From Lithodes maja (taxonomy: Eukaryota > Arthropoda > Malacostraca > Decapoda > Lithodidae): DNA of 64,000 nt. The DNA lies in contig JBAKBP010000682.1 in the NCBI GenBank assembly GCA_037953745.1, positions 124,001-188,000 of the forward strand, written 5' to 3'. Both the position numbers and the translations under genes were made by a program. The notes below the pieces were generated by a model that ran no database searches, was not told the DNA's origin, and saw only the letters and a list, made by a program, of their open reading frames with translations. This document shows, piece by piece, positions 10,737 through 21,429 of the stretch (within the stretch, counting starts at the first letter, position 1; each line of letters begins with the position of its first letter).

Positions 10737-11372
10737 CTATCTATCTATCTATATGCTCAGGCCCAATCCCCATTTTGGGGGTAGCCGACTCAAGACAGAG
10801 CAAGAACAGGGAAAACACAAAAAGAACACAAAACAACAAATAAACACAGATAAAAAGCACAAACTCACACACATCCAGGTCACCCAGGAGAAGACCCAGA
10901 GACCAGGGTCACCAAGGTCGCTCCAGCACTCCCCCGGCCCCCGACCACCCGGAGAGGTTCCGATCTCGGCAGGCAGACATGCAGCGGAGCCAAAGCCACA
11001 AGCCCTCCCACCACACTTCCAGGCGCACGCTTCATATTAATCGTCTCCCCGGGCCAGGCGCCTGATGGACTATTATCTAGTCCAACTTGCGCCCGACCCC
11101 TTACTCCAAATGACCACGTGTCACTCAACTATTCACAAGCATTCTCCATTCACTCCTGTCCACCACCACTTCCCCTGCCTGATCTATAGTTATTCCTCTA
11201 TCATCCAAAGCCTTTCTTACACAGTCTCTCCATCTCAATGGGGTCTTCCTGCCCTTCTATCTCCCCTTGTACCTGACTCACATATTCTCTTTGTAAGCCT
11301 TTCATCTCCCATTCGTTCAACATGACCATACCAGCTCAGCACCCTTCTGTCCACTCTGGCTGACAAATGTTC

Positions 11373-11630
11373 CTACTGCCCCACTCTCCTACGTATCTCT
11401 TCATTCCTCAATCTGTCTCCACGAGTAACTCCACACATAATACTCAAGCAGCTCATCTCCATCACATCCAGCCCTCTCCTCTCCTTTTTCTTCAGAGCCC
11501 ATGCCTCAGCCCCACACATCACTGTTGGCACAACAATGCCTTGATACAGTGCACTTTCTACTTTCACTCCGAGATTTCTCGTCTTCCACACACTTCCCAT
11601 TGCTCCGAAAACCTTCCCTCCCTCACACAC
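11373..11630 (-). pseudogene. RT C-terminal fragment of LINE 2 (part 2)
   Basis: Encodes KVFGAMGSVWKTRNLGVKV, YQGIVVPTVMCGAEAWAL and MEMSCLSIMCGVTR, a conserved post-RT block also present in LINE 3 (VIPTLTYGSEAWTL). Further decayed WYGH-VERM-type sequence continues to about 11200 without an open frame. Confidence 0.75.
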
Positions 11631-11642
11631 TCTCTGTTTTAC

Positions 11643-11872
11643 CTACACTTCCATACCTCCACTCCTGCTTATTGTTCCTCCCAGATATTTAAAACACTCT
11701 ACTTGTTCCAATATTTCCCCATCCAGCCTCACATCTAGATTCACCCTATGCTCTCCCCTATTACACACCATTATTTTACTTTTATTGACGTTCACCTTCA
11801 GTTTCCTCCTTCCACAAACCACACCAAACTCTTTGACTACCCGCTGCAGTTTCTCATCAGAATCCGCCACCT
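11643..11872 (-). pseudogene. RT C-terminal fragment of LINE 2 (part 1)
   Basis: Encodes the stretch from DEKLQRVVKEFG to CFKYLGGTISRSGGMEV on the minus strand. The FADD motif itself lies beyond the truncation. The frame is carried on in a different register at 11373-11630. Confidence 0.75.
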
Positions 11873-12086
11873 TTAAGGCTTTTAAAGGGTTAAAATAGAG
11901 TGCAAATGGCCGGGAGCGCAGCAGGCCACACGTCCGACACCCAGGGCTTACCGCCGCCCACTGACTCACGCTCCCTCTGTTCTCGAGAGGCCGGCAGTGT
12001 TGCCAGTAGTGAGCGTAGCGGGAAAAAATATGCCGCTATATGCTAAACTCCCATGTTGGTGGTACCACTGCGTGAGAACGACGAGT

Positions 12087-12091
12087 GCTAC
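12087..12091. repeat. Target-site duplication GCTAC, left of Gypsy-1
   Basis: Identical to 36844-36848. Both copies sit in family-E context, so this is the Gypsy-1 target site. Confidence 0.8.
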
Positions 12092-12095
12092 TAAA

Positions 12096-12266
12096 ATGCC
12101 CCAGAACGAGAAGCCCACCACAGAAACCACGAGCGAACACCACACAGAAACACCCGAAAGAAAGGCCCACAGAACGAAAGGACCAGGTGACCGAGCCAAC
12201 CAATTCAGACAGGCCGAAGCCCGCAGGGTTAAGCAGCTCCAAACCACACCTGCCTACCCCTTCTAA
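12096..12266 (+). CDS. LTR-encoded C-terminal part of ORF3 (5' LTR copy)
   Basis: 56 codons from the ATG at LTR base 5 to a stop after TPAYPF. In the 5' LTR nothing lies upstream in frame within the element, so if translated here it would be a separate small basic protein. The same bases in the 3' LTR end ORF3. Relative to subfamily A it lacks 4 and 17 codons, both in frame. Confidence 0.45.
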   Translation: MPQNEKPTTETTSEHHTETPERKAHRTKGPGDRANQFRQAEARRVKQLQTTPAYPF

Positions 12267-12415
12267 ACACTGACCTTTCCCACACCTCACGTATACACTA
12301 CCCCTCGTGTCCTACACCTCTACCTACATGATGATGAACATAAATACACCTTAAAGTTAATACACCCATGCCCTGTCCCTATGTTAGGATGTCAATATCA
12401 ACATACCCTAAAATA

Positions 12416-12940
12416 CCTTGTCTTGCCAGACTAAGTTTCTGAAGACCAATCGCCCCATAAATCTATGTATGTTCCTCCCAGGTTAAAACACCCATGCCCT
12501 TTCCCTAGGTTGAGCCAATGCCAACCAGTTCAGACAGCCATAAATCTATGTATTCAATCCTTAGGTTAGTTATCTTTATCCGCCATTGTGTTCATCTCTT
12601 CCATTTACTTTTCCACAATTGTTATACGTCTTCCAATCACCTCCTTCGTATCCACAGTCCACACTACTCTATTTTGCTTCGTGTCCTACACCTCTTACCC
12701 ACCAGACTCCGCCTACATGATGATGAACATGAATACACATTCATTTAATACACCCATGCCCTGTCCCTAGGTTGAGCCAATGCCAACCAGTTCAGACAGC
12801 CATAAATCTATGTATGTTCTTCCATCCGAGAAGTAATATGTTCACCCCCTTAAAATACCTTGTCTTGCCAGACTAAGTTTCTGAAGACCAACCGCCCCCA
12901 TAAATCTATGTAAGTTCTTCCATCCGAGAAGTAGTATGTT
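12416..12940 (+). repeat. Internal duplication inside subfamily-B LTR
   Basis: CCTTGTCTTGCCAGACTAAG occurs at about 12415 and 12853, and the module CAGTTCAGACAGCCATAAAT occurs at about 12525 and 12789, each followed by variations of CTATGTATGTTCTTCCATCC. Subfamilies A and C have one such block, so B has duplicated roughly 435 bp, which explains most of its extra length. Confidence 0.7.
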
Positions 12941-13449
12941 AAAACCCCATGTCCTAATTGATAAGAAACTATGATACCCACAGGTACACCAGTGTATATA
13001 GAACCATTGTTCCTGTAAGACCTAGCCAGCAATGACTGAAGATGTTAGCCACCATGCAGTAACTTTAATTCTTACCCCAACCAGAGATTGTATATACAAC
13101 CCTCTGTTACCATTGTTTCGACGCATTTTCACCACGAAACAATACCGAAGTTAACCCTACGAACTGTTGTTTTCTTTGGTGTATATATCATAGAAAACGC
13201 AGTTCCCAGGAACAACTAGATCAGCAAGAAATAGTGTCAGATTAACAGTATCCATAACCATCGTATTGACGAGTAATAATACACCATGTTTTTCCCTACT
13301 TTGATCCACAGTCAAGCACACACCTACAGTTAACCTCCTCTTCCCCACAGCCCACAGTCCACATGATTCTATCCTTTCCAGACTCATATACCACCCCGTA
13401 TTGCTCATTCCCCGGTAGCATTTGGCTAACATACTTTCCCTGTCATTAA

Positions 13450-13753
13450 CTCCTTCAGACATATTAAGTTCCAATAAGTCCGAGTAGGCGGGAGCCCCGG
13501 GATCATTGCCACTGCCTCGCACTACACTCACAACAACACTGCGGCCGTTAGAATTATCGGAGGTGGCTGAGGTTGCCACCAACAGTTTTATCGTAAGCTA
13601 ACTTATCGGACTTACTGAGCTCCATATGACGCTAGTGCGTCATATAACTTATTATAGAGGCATGGAGATAAGTCCATATGACTCGATTGAGTCATATGAG
13701 TTTTTGGTTCACTAGTCCATATGACTCAATTGCGTCATATATGTCTGAGGGAG
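13450..13753. mobile_element. TTAA-flanked MITE, family F (304 bp), in the 5' LTR
   Basis: TTAA at 13446-13449 and 13754-13757. The 3' LTR has a single TTAA at 33711-33714 in the same context. Terminal inverted repeats are CTCCTTCAGACATAT and CTCCCTCAGACATAT. Inside are three palindromic units built on CATATGAC...GTCATATG (about 13621, 13671 and 13711). There is no coding capacity. It is the cleanest short-TIR TTAA element in the window. Confidence 0.85.
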
Positions 13754-14488
13754 TTAACCACCAAACTCCAATATCAACTGTAGTCTAATGCCACCCCTAC
13801 GCCCGGAGACCTTAGGGTCAAACTTCCACGTAGCCCCCTGAACCCTCTCCCTCTCATTAACCCGGCCCCCACTCTCCTCGACTCCTTTCCGACCTAGCCT
13901 CTCCACCATACCTCCTGAATATCCTTGATTTTTCCGTTGCTAACATTCTCCAACCTTTTATATATATACTCCTATCCAGCCTACCTTCCCTTAGTAGGAC
14001 GGAACAACATTAGAACTTTACTAACCCTTTGCATGCCATCTATTCCCTCACAACCCATTCACAACCCTGTACCAAATGATCGTCAGTGCGAGGCTAGCCG
14101 CCTCGCCAGTGACTAACTTCTATTGCCATACTTCCAGATAAATGTGGCAGAGTTAGCAACCCAGTCTCCACCACATCCAACAAACCATGCAATTAACAAC
14201 CCAACCGATTAAACCAGCTAGTCAAGGCACCTTCGGTTTTGGTATTACGAACACCCACATCTGTCTCATAAACAGAGGGTTATTACAAACACTTGTGATA
14301 TGGCAAGTCCCTAGCCACAGCCGCCGGACGACCATCACAGAGAGAGGGCGCGCACCTCCCCTTTTTTACCCACCCGAGGAGGGAGACCCCCACCCCTGCG
14401 GAGGTATACCTGACCCCTGTTTTGACTTCCAGGTCATTGCCAGGTAGCACAGGAATTCTTCCCATCAATGAACTAACCATGCATGACT

Positions 14489-14835
14489 GGGAGGTTTGAC
14501 GTACCTCCCAACCTACCAAATAGGAAAACCTACTATTTGGTAGTAGTCTTGGAAAATCCAACGTCAAGGCTATTAACCTAATTGCAATGACGACTTGTCT
14601 ATTTTGACTGCTATATCGTCATTCCAACCGCGGTTAAAAAGAAAACGTCTAGAGTCTACTCCTTATCTTGCTCTAGGAGATGTTGTACATTAACCAAAAC
14701 TACCACCGAAGGTGAAAAAAGCATAGAAGAGAAGAAAAAGGGGTTTACCTTAGTTACCGCTTAAGGCCCATCCCGTGTTCCGTCATGTGCAGATCCCTGT
14801 CGAACGTGCGCATGAGCGACCCTCTCTTGTTATCA
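14489..14835 (+). repeat. DIRS inverted terminal repeat, left (with terminal extension)
   Basis: From about 14537 to 14835 it is the near-exact inverse of 22400-22690: shared AACGTCAAGGCTATTAACCT, CCGCGGTTAAAAAGAAAACG, GGGGTTTACCTTAGTTACCG and CGTGCGCATGAGCGACCC. The outer 48 bp (14489-14536) are unique to this end and form two hairpins, GGGAGGT...ACCTCCC and ACCAAATAG...CTATTTGGT. Confidence 0.93.
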
Positions 14836-14897
14836 CATCTCACGTCAGCAGAAGAACGCGGATGGGCAGGGGTCCGGCGTGAGGGAGGGTATTATGT

Positions 14898-15011
14898 ACG
14901 TTGGATTTTCCAAGACTACTACCAAATAGTAGGTTTTCCTATTTGGTAGGTTGGGAGGTACGTCAAACCTCCCAATTTGTTAGTAGTCTTGGCAAATCCA
15001 ACGTCAAGGCT
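14898..15011 (+). repeat. DIRS internal complementary region
   Basis: 14898-14973 is the exact reverse complement of the left terminus 14489-14564, and 14974-15011 is the exact reverse complement of the right terminus 22664-22701. The two segments are joined with no gap at CCTCCC/AATTTG, i.e. this is a copy of the circle junction of the element's two ends. In DIRS-1 this region is thought to template end completion and circularisation. Confidence 0.95.
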
Positions 15012-15499
15012 GCATAACAAATAGGAGGAGGACATCCAAGCCCAACCTACCAAAAAAACCAATGCATAAAACAAAAGTATGAATGACAAAGACACAATTT
15101 AAACAAGAGAGTCTAATAAAAGAGTGAAAAACTGAGGAGTAGCTAAAAAGAACAGTTTTAACACATGCCCGTCATTCATAGTAATGCAAAAACATAGACT
15201 TGTCTGAAACCAAAAAGGTACTGTACCCAAAATCCCTTTTCTTCAAAAACCAACAAAAACACTGAACACAAGAACAAAACACAATTTTCAATGTGGCAAA
15301 AACACTTATGTACTGGAACAATACATAATCCCAAACTTGCAATCCAGTGTTGCAAACCCGTACACCCCCCCCCCCCCCTTTGTCATATAAAACAAAGGAA
15401 AAGAACGAGGGACAAGGGGGGAAGACCAGGGATCTTCGCCAGAGCACCAGGAAACACGACCCCCGAGAGCAATCACCAGCCGAGGGGGTCGAACACTGG

Positions 15500-16400
15500 A
15501 CACGGAGAGGTAGGAGGAGATGAAGGAATTGATAGAAGACCCACAAAACCGCCGAGGCGAAGGCAGGTAAGGATCGACGTGGCAGGAACCGGAAGGAGGC
15601 AGCAAAGGATCTGACATCGTGCGCAGAACCCCTACAAACAGGGCGACGGGCACGAACGGTCCGACAAACGCGGCGGCCCATCTGCACCTGCGAGAGCCTC
15701 CCACCCGTCCGAGGAGACACCCACACAGCAGGACCCGAAGGCGGCGCCACAGACGCAACAGAGGAGCGCAAGGCCGACACCGGGCACAACACATGGCGAG
15801 GATGCCCAAGCCGGAAAGCCTGGACGGCGAAAGGCCGGAAAGCGGGGACCGCCCTCCCAAGCGTGGTAACAAAAGGAGGGGAGGAGGCGAACGAGACGCC
15901 ACGCAAGGACGGGGAGAATCGCACGCAGTCCCGGGGCCATGACAATGCCGCCAGGGCAGACACCCGAACCCCAGCGGCCAGAGCGACAAGGAAGAGCGGA
16001 CGCCCGAGCAACAGAACCGGCGTAGCGGCCCACGTAGACGTGGGTGAAGCCAGAAGGACCAGAGCCCGCCCCAGATCCCACTGCGGAGGGACCTGGCGCG
16101 GAGGAGGTCGATCCCGGAAGGCAGCCGTCAGGAAGGAATCCAGCTCCTGTGGCAGAACGACCAGCCCAGCGACGGACCCAAAGATCCCCCGGACGGCAGA
16201 CAAGTGGGTACGTATAGCGTCGACTCGAAAGCGACGTGTACGGAAGAGGTGAAACAAGGAGCGTAGGACGAGGGAAGGAGAGCCAACTGGCAGGCGAGTG
16301 GCCTGTAGCCAACCAGGAAAAGACCCCCAGCGGGACCCGTAAGGCCCCCAAGGAGAAGACGGCCAGGAACGCTGCAGGAAGTCAGTCAGGGCCCGGCCAG
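15500..16400 (-). CDS. DIRS tyrosine recombinase (YR)
   Basis: Found in the minus-strand frame that runs 16773 to 15172 (533 codons). An N-terminal SAM-like part is visible around residues 130-200 (LTDFLQRSW, VDAIRTHLSAVRGI). The catalytic part contains GVRVSAL (Arg at residue 270), HDVRSF (His385, Arg388) and WVFYQFLHL (Tyr414), the R-H-x-x-R-Y set of tyrosine recombinases. The enzyme would integrate the circular cDNA, and the absence of a target duplication fits. The frame ends well past the expected Tyr, at 15172, through a C-rich run (15362-15378), so the true C-terminus is uncertain. The N-terminal 125 residues of the open frame belong to the preceding polymerase region or are out of frame. 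Confidence 0.75.
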
Positions 16401-16910
16401 GGCCCGGCCGGGGACCGGGAGCCACCGTGCCACATGAACAAGCACGATGCGAAGGCCAACGAGACCCGCAGGGCCCCAACCGAGCCCCAGTGGAAGCCGG
16501 AGACAGGTAGAGGGACCGGACTCGGGCACCACCGCGGCAACCGGGCGGACCAAGCCCGTGCCGGCCACAGAGGCGCGAGGAGCCAGACGCAGCCGTGATA
16601 CAGCCGCAGCCTCGCGAGGACTGGGCACAGCAACAGCGCGTCTGGGGGCGGAAAGACGTATATCGACCGCCACCTGTACCAGGCCACCATGAAAGCGGCC
16701 GGACCCCCCCCGGAGCGCGAGGCCGGAGGGAGAGGTCCAAAGGCAACTGGCGCGGCACCCCCGATGCGAACAAGGCGACCTCCGGAAAACCTCAGGAAGC
16801 CGCGAGGTCGGCGAACACAGTCCGTTGCATCGCCCATTCAACAAGAACGCCCTGCCCTCACGACAGGGCGGCCGCCCACAGGGTGGCAGGCCCGGGCAGG
16901 GAGGAGGCAT
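16382..16910 (-). pseudogene. DIRS pol C-terminal region (post-RNase H)
   Basis: Two overlapping minus-strand frames share the expected pieces. One has LNGRCN followed by a VFRRSPC block. The other has IYVFPPPDALLLCPVLARL and WLLAPLWPARAW, recognisable as the region after RNase H in DIRS polymerases, sometimes described as methyltransferase-like. The signal switching frame within 300 bp points to small indels. I am confident this is the DIRS pol tail, not of its activity. Confidence 0.55.
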
Positions 16911-17580
16911 GCAAGGAGAAGGGGTGTCGGGCCGCGAGGAAGAACAACTCCACCGAGACCCCCAATAGAGTCAACGACCTGGAGGACCCCCGCAGAAGGA
17001 AAACAGGGGACAGCCTGTCTGAGTGTCTAACCCGAAGGCCACCGACTGACCCCGAAGGGCCAGCGCGTGGTCCCGCAGGAAGAACAGAGGAACCAACAGT
17101 CCGAGGGCATAGACGGGTAAGTGGAGGGAGACCCACCCATCTGCCGGGAAGTGGACGTCCCAGGTTCGATCGGGAACCCCACCCAACCTCGCTCGACGTA
17201 TCTGTGGCTACCCCGACCGTCGGCGGGGGGGCGGACCAGGGCACAGCCGCAGAGAGCGAGCCCGGAGCAACCCAGAGACCGAAGCGTCTGCGAACGGGAC
17301 GCAGGAGTGGCAGGAGCCGATCCAGAGGGGCAACGGAAACACCGCGGGGCCCATGAGGAGGAGGCGGAGTAGCCAGAGGCACCCTAAGGAAAAGGGGCAG
17401 AGCGGCCCAAAGCAGCGAACCCACGAACGAGTCCCAGAGCCACCCCAGGAGGGAGACCGAGTGCAACACGGCGAAGACCTTCCACCGAAGGTGCACCGCG
17501 GCCGGCAGACCCCGGGTCACCGTAGCGCCGGACAAAACCCATGCGAGACCGACCCATGGCACGACACGCGACGGGGTCAA
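16858..17580 (-). pseudogene. DIRS RNase H domain
   Basis: This frame follows the RT frame with a change of register near 17590. Features of DIRS RNase H are visible: TDTSSEVGWG-like block (expected TD-S--GWG), LLRGSSRSLTLL and a final HPFSLHASSLPGPATLWAAALS-type stretch corresponding to the conserved H-PG-N--AD-LSR end. Several of the expected acidic residues are not where they should be (for example Asn-x-x-Ala-Asp is replaced), so it is probably non-functional. Confidence 0.6.
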
Positions 17581-17596
17581 GCGTGAATCGGGAACA

Positions 17597-18322
17597 TCAA
17601 AAGGGGAACCCTAACCGTGCGACGGTGCGAACGACTGTGAGGGCGTCGCCAACGCACAGGCCGAGGGCTTCGGAAACTACCAACCAGTCGGCCAAGGAAA
17701 ACAGGAGCTGGAGCCCGCTCCTGAGGAGAGGACCCAGAGCCTGCCCCACATGTGCGGAGAAGATCCGCGGCGCGATGTGGAGACCGAAGGGAAGGCCGGC
17801 GAACAGGAACACACGATCGGAAGTCCGAACGGCCAAGAATCGCTGGAAGAGAGGATGGAGAGGAACGAGCCAAGACGCATCCTGGAGGGCCAGCGACACA
17901 ACCCACGACAGAGGGCACAGGGCCAGGCGTACCAGGGGTACCGGCAGCATCCGAAACCGTGTGTGCACGACGCGCCCGTTGAGGGCCGACAGAACCACCA
18001 ACGGTCGCATCGCGTCGCAGTTCGTCGACGGGACTAGAAAGACACGGGAGAGAAAAACCGGGCGACCGGCGGTCAACTCCCTCGACGCTACCCAGCTCGG
18101 GCATGGAAGTGAGCACGTGGGCCACCTCCGAAGAGATGGGCCGGCGTCGGTAACAAGAGCGGAAAGGGGGTCGAGACGTCCACCACCAGGGGAGACCCCA
18201 CCGCGCAACCCGCCGCCCCCAACGTCCCTCGCGGCAACCAAGGGGCGCAAGGGCAAAAACAACCCGAGGGAGCACCCGAGAGGAGGGGAGCGACCCGGTC
18301 GGCCAGGCGAGAAGGAGAACAA
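17597..18322 (-). pseudogene. DIRS reverse transcriptase, catalytic residues altered
   Basis: The 241-codon minus-strand frame shows the DIRS RT pattern: MRPLVVLSALN (residues 105-115), FRMLPV, VSLALQDASWLVPLHP (143-157), AGLPFGLHIAPRIFS (175-189) and LFSLADWLVV (207-216). In active DIRS RTs the third block carries a conserved Asp in LDL and the last is YLDDWL. Here Ala145 and Ala211 stand in place of Asp and Ser209 in place of Tyr. With motif A and half of motif C lost, this RT should be inactive. The context (RNase H and YR downstream, ITRs outside) leaves little doubt about identity. Confidence 0.8.
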
Positions 18323-18340
18323 GGAGGCCGACCCAGAGAA

Positions 18341-20201
18341 CTACACATTGTGTTGACGCGGAGGTACCCTCGGTAAGGGCCGTGCGGGCACGAGCGCCAC
18401 GTCGACCTCTACCCCCCCCCCCCCCCAACCCCGGCGAAAAGGGCGGGCTACCCCAACCCCAGGCCGGCGCGGGGCAGACCACGTCGAAGGGCGGCCGGAA
18501 GTGGAAGGCCGGCCAGCCCCGACACAGCGGGGATGAAAGGGGCAAGAACAGAAGGGCGAGGCGGAATCGACGCACCGGCCAGCAACGTCCCAGTCCTGCG
18601 TCCGCGCAAGGCGGCAGCACTTGCAGCAGCACCCCGAAGAGGACCGGCAGAAGGACGGGACTGAGAAGACCCCGCGTGCGACACAGCACGACGGTGCGTG
18701 ACGGAAGCAGGGACCGCAACGACACAGCGCGTCGTCGCGTGTCGGAAGCAGGGGCCGCCGACAGAGAAGCGAGCATACCCAAGCAACCAGCTGAAACAAC
18801 CCCGACGTAGAGAGCGCAGAGTACAACAAACCCAGACGAATATCCAAGGGGGCCGGCCGGCAGAACGAGGACCGCACTGTCGGGCGGCGCCGAGTTGCCG
18901 CGCACAAAACCGCCTTCAGCTCGGGAACCAAAGACACCGCGAGCCGAAGGTGGACCCGCAGAACGCGGTCCAAACCCTCGCGAAGAGCGCCTGGCGCAGA
19001 CGCCCCGAAAAGCCGCAGGCGGGGACAGACGGCTGGAGGGAACCGAAAGACAAGACAAGAAGTCCGTCACCCTCTGTCGCAAGGGAAAAACCGTGGCGAC
19101 AGAGGCCTGATCCGGGTGAGAGAAGAACGGGGTAGCAATAGAACAAAGTTCAAGAATGGGCGCGCCCATCCAGGACCAGAACGCGCCGGCCAACCCGCCG
19201 ACAGACACAAGAGGAGGCAAAAGCAGTGACGACTCCAGGGGAGGGACCGAAGGAGAGCCGTCGACGGAACGGTGTGAAGGCGAAGGCCTCAGCAAACCAG
19301 GCCACCAAGGGGAGAGGGCGACCGAGCATGACGGCGAAGCCAGGCGGACCGGCGTCGCACAAACCCGTCCCATAGGAGGACAGACCCGTCAACACAGCCA
19401 GGGACTGAACAGCCGGAAGGATGTCAGTGCGGCTGAAGTCTGACCAGAGCGGAGGCCTGCAGAAGGGAGCGGGACCGTAGCAGGGGTAGGAAGGGCGAGG
19501 CGCTGAGGGTGAGTCACCGCCAAGAAGCGCGAGAAGAGGGAGGCGTCCAACGACGCCAAGCACCCGTCGAAGCGTGACACAACCCAGCCCTGCATAGCCA
19601 ACAATCGAACCGAGAGAGGCGACCCCCCCCCCCCCCACCCAGAATGGTCGGCCCGCAGGGACAAGCGTGAGCGGGAGCGAGACCCACGACACGAACCAGC
19701 AGCGTCGCGGCCCAAGGAAGGCGAGCGACGACGGCCGTGGCGCCGTAGAGGGACCCGTCCCCGACCACGAACGGCCGAGGGGGAAACAGCACCATCCCCC
19801 TCTTCCAGCGACACGACAGCTCCCGAGAAAGGGGGACCCCGAAACCTCACCGAGGCAAGAGGAGGGGTACCCCCCAGGCGAGACGGGAAGTGAAGGGCAG
19901 GAAGAGAAGAAGGAGGAGGAGCAGGACGACGGGAGGGGGAAGGCTGGCCGGGTGAAAGGAGGCCAGAAGGAGCCGCGGGGGGAAACAGAGCAAGGACCCC
20001 CGGGGCTGAGAGAACAGGGCGGCCCGACACCGAGGCGGAGGAGGGAGGGACCTCCACCGAGGGACGAGACCGTGAAGGAAGAAGAGGCACTGAAGCAGGT
20101 GAAGTAGGAGAAGCAACGACACCCAGGCGGACCCTCCTGGACAGTGTAGGAGGGAGCAGAGGGCCAGCGACAGCACGAACAACCGCGCACGGAGAGGACA
20201 A
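18341..20201 (-). pseudogene. DIRS N-terminal (gag-like) region
   Basis: Minus-strand frames between the 5' untranslated region and the RT are open for long stretches (for example 20201-19389 and 18973-18341), but no single frame covers the region and no domain is recognised. Position and Ser/Pro/Arg-rich composition fit DIRS ORF1 (Gag). A 598-codon frame at 17577-19373 overlaps the RT in another register and is judged a GC-driven shadow. Confidence 0.4.
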
Positions 20202-20399
20202 CGTAAGAGGAAGTCGTCTGGGCTAGGAAAGCGGGCGGAAGGGAGGAGAGCCCCTATCCGTAGAGGCCAGGGGAGGGCGCACAGGAGCAGAGCCGCTAAC
20301 CCCGGCCTCAGGGCGAGAACCAAGACGAGGGCGACGGGCGACGTCAAGGCGATCAGGAGGACGACGAGGGGCAGTAGCGAGGCGAGCGAGAGCGTGGAG

Positions 20400-20640
20400 G
20401 CTTAGGTTGACCAGTAGCGTAGGTGAACCATATGATACCCAGCTCGCCTAGTACCATTTGTGCCAACCCCAGATGGGACGTCACAACGTCGTCCACGTAT
20501 TCCAGGTACCTATTTACAGCTAGGTGAACTGAGGCTAACACATGAAAGGAGACAAGCCCAATTCGTCACCGCCCGGTCTGGGAGTGAACCCCCGACCCCT
20601 CGTGTGTGATACGAGAGCTCCACCTACGAGGCTACGGGCT
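20400..20640 (-). mobile_element. tRNA-derived SINE inside the DIRS 5' region
   Basis: On the minus strand 20640-20571 folds like a tRNA: GCCCG...CGGGC acceptor, CTCGT-ATCACAC-ACGAG anticodon arm (loop would read CAC, valine) and a GGTTCACTCC B box. Downstream is TTCACCTAGCTGTAAATAGG then TACCTGG, a block I associate with crustacean tRNA SINEs. The acceptor stem has mismatches, so it is not a functional tRNA. Its ends were not resolved. Confidence 0.5.
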
Positions 20641-21283
20641 GTGTTGAACGGCCGTCAGTCGGGTCAGGGATACCCAGGGTGACGCGGAACCGGGCGGCAA
20701 CAAAGGCCGGGGAACGGCGGCCCACAGGCCCAACGTGGCGGGAGACCATCGGCCACACCGACGGAAGGGAAGCAGAGGCCACAGCCGCCGCCGAGGAACC
20801 AGGGCCATGGAGCAGCACAACCACCAGGGCCAGACACGGGCCACACAGAGCAGGGAGGTAGGCCGTAGAGGACACAAAGAGCGAGTGGCGCAAGCAGGAC
20901 ATGTGGCTCACCAAGCACGGGGAGCGATAACCAAGGCGAAAGCAAAGCAGCCGACCAGCACGAGAAGAACACACACCAGAATCAGCACGTCGAAGGTGTA
21001 AGTGGAGAGAATGTCCAAGAAGAACCAGGGAAGGAGCATGGGGAAACAGGAACACACATGCAAACAGGTATCCGTACTCACCCTAAACTGGGAGCACAGA
21101 GGTAGGCGAGGAGGGCGGCCGAGGCGGAAGAGCACCAGCAGAACCTGCAAAGATGGAGAAAGTGTTAACCACCACTCAACATCTTACATGCAGGGCCTAT
21201 AACACCAGGAAAGTGCATACACCAATATAGTATCAGGCAACAATATGACATAAAAAAGGTCAACAGTGAAAGCCAACTATAAC

Positions 21284-21424
21284 CGCAAATTTGCGGGCCA
21301 ATGGAGGTAGAACCGTACCGACACAAACCCCCCACATTTCCGCGGGACCCCCCAGCGATCGTCGCAAATTTGCGGGGAGCCGAAATGTCCCAGAGGACCG
21401 AATCGAGCACACCGCAAATTTGCG
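21284..21424. promoter_or_regulatory. Three copies of palindrome CGCAAATTTGCG
   Basis: Exact 12-bp palindromes at 21284-21295, 21363-21374 and 21413-21424, within 141 bp, in the presumed 5' leader of the DIRS element. Spacing is 79 and 50 bp. They could be protein-binding sites; no function is known. Confidence 0.5.
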
Positions 21425-21429
21425 GGACC

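Larger units (their letters stand above)
10737..11872 (-). mobile_element. 5'-truncated RTE-like LINE (LINE 2)
   Basis: Inserted in minus orientation between TTAAGGCTTTT repeats. The 3' end (left) is a short GATA-type tail (CTATCTATCTATCTAT at 10737-10752). Reading leftward from 11872, the frames give KEFGVVCGRRKLKVN, NKSKIMV and CFKYLGGTIS, then NLGVKVESALYQGIVVPT and CGAEAWALKK. These are the block after the RT active site in RTE-type LINEs and match LINE 3 (51565-52548) in style and tail. Several frame breaks are present, so it is a relic. Confidence 0.85.
10665..12091 (+). mobile_element. TTAA element family E, copy D, left part (continues at 36844-36880)
   Basis: Starts CCCTTAACTGGCGGGGCCCG after TTAA 10661-10664 and follows element E to GAACGACGAGTGCTAC at 12091. 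It is interrupted by LINE 2 (10737-11872) and then by Gypsy-1. The family-E sequence resumes after Gypsy-1 with GCTAC-ATAGCTCGTTCTGG (36844 on), which shows the two parts were once adjacent. The far right end of D is missing: LTR A begins at 36881. Confidence 0.75.

Noticed and set aside
12416..12940. CRISPR-like array in the LTR
   Set aside because: The repeated modules are few, irregularly spaced and part of a larger duplication in a eukaryotic LTR.
15362..15378. Poly-C runs in the DIRS element (also near 18414-18426 and 19621-19636) as programmed frameshift sites
   Set aside because: They lie in regions with several other frame changes and may be sequencing-prone homopolymers. No comparison copy is available here.
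15863..18356. Many 100-270-codon plus-strand ORFs across the DIRS body
   Set aside because: They are antisense to RT, RNase H and YR, Arg/Gly/Pro-rich with no domains. They are shadows of GC-rich coding DNA.
17577..19373. 598-codon minus-strand ORF
   Set aside because: It overlaps the RT in a different register. The RT motifs are in another frame, and the length is explained by GC-rich sequence poor in stop codons.
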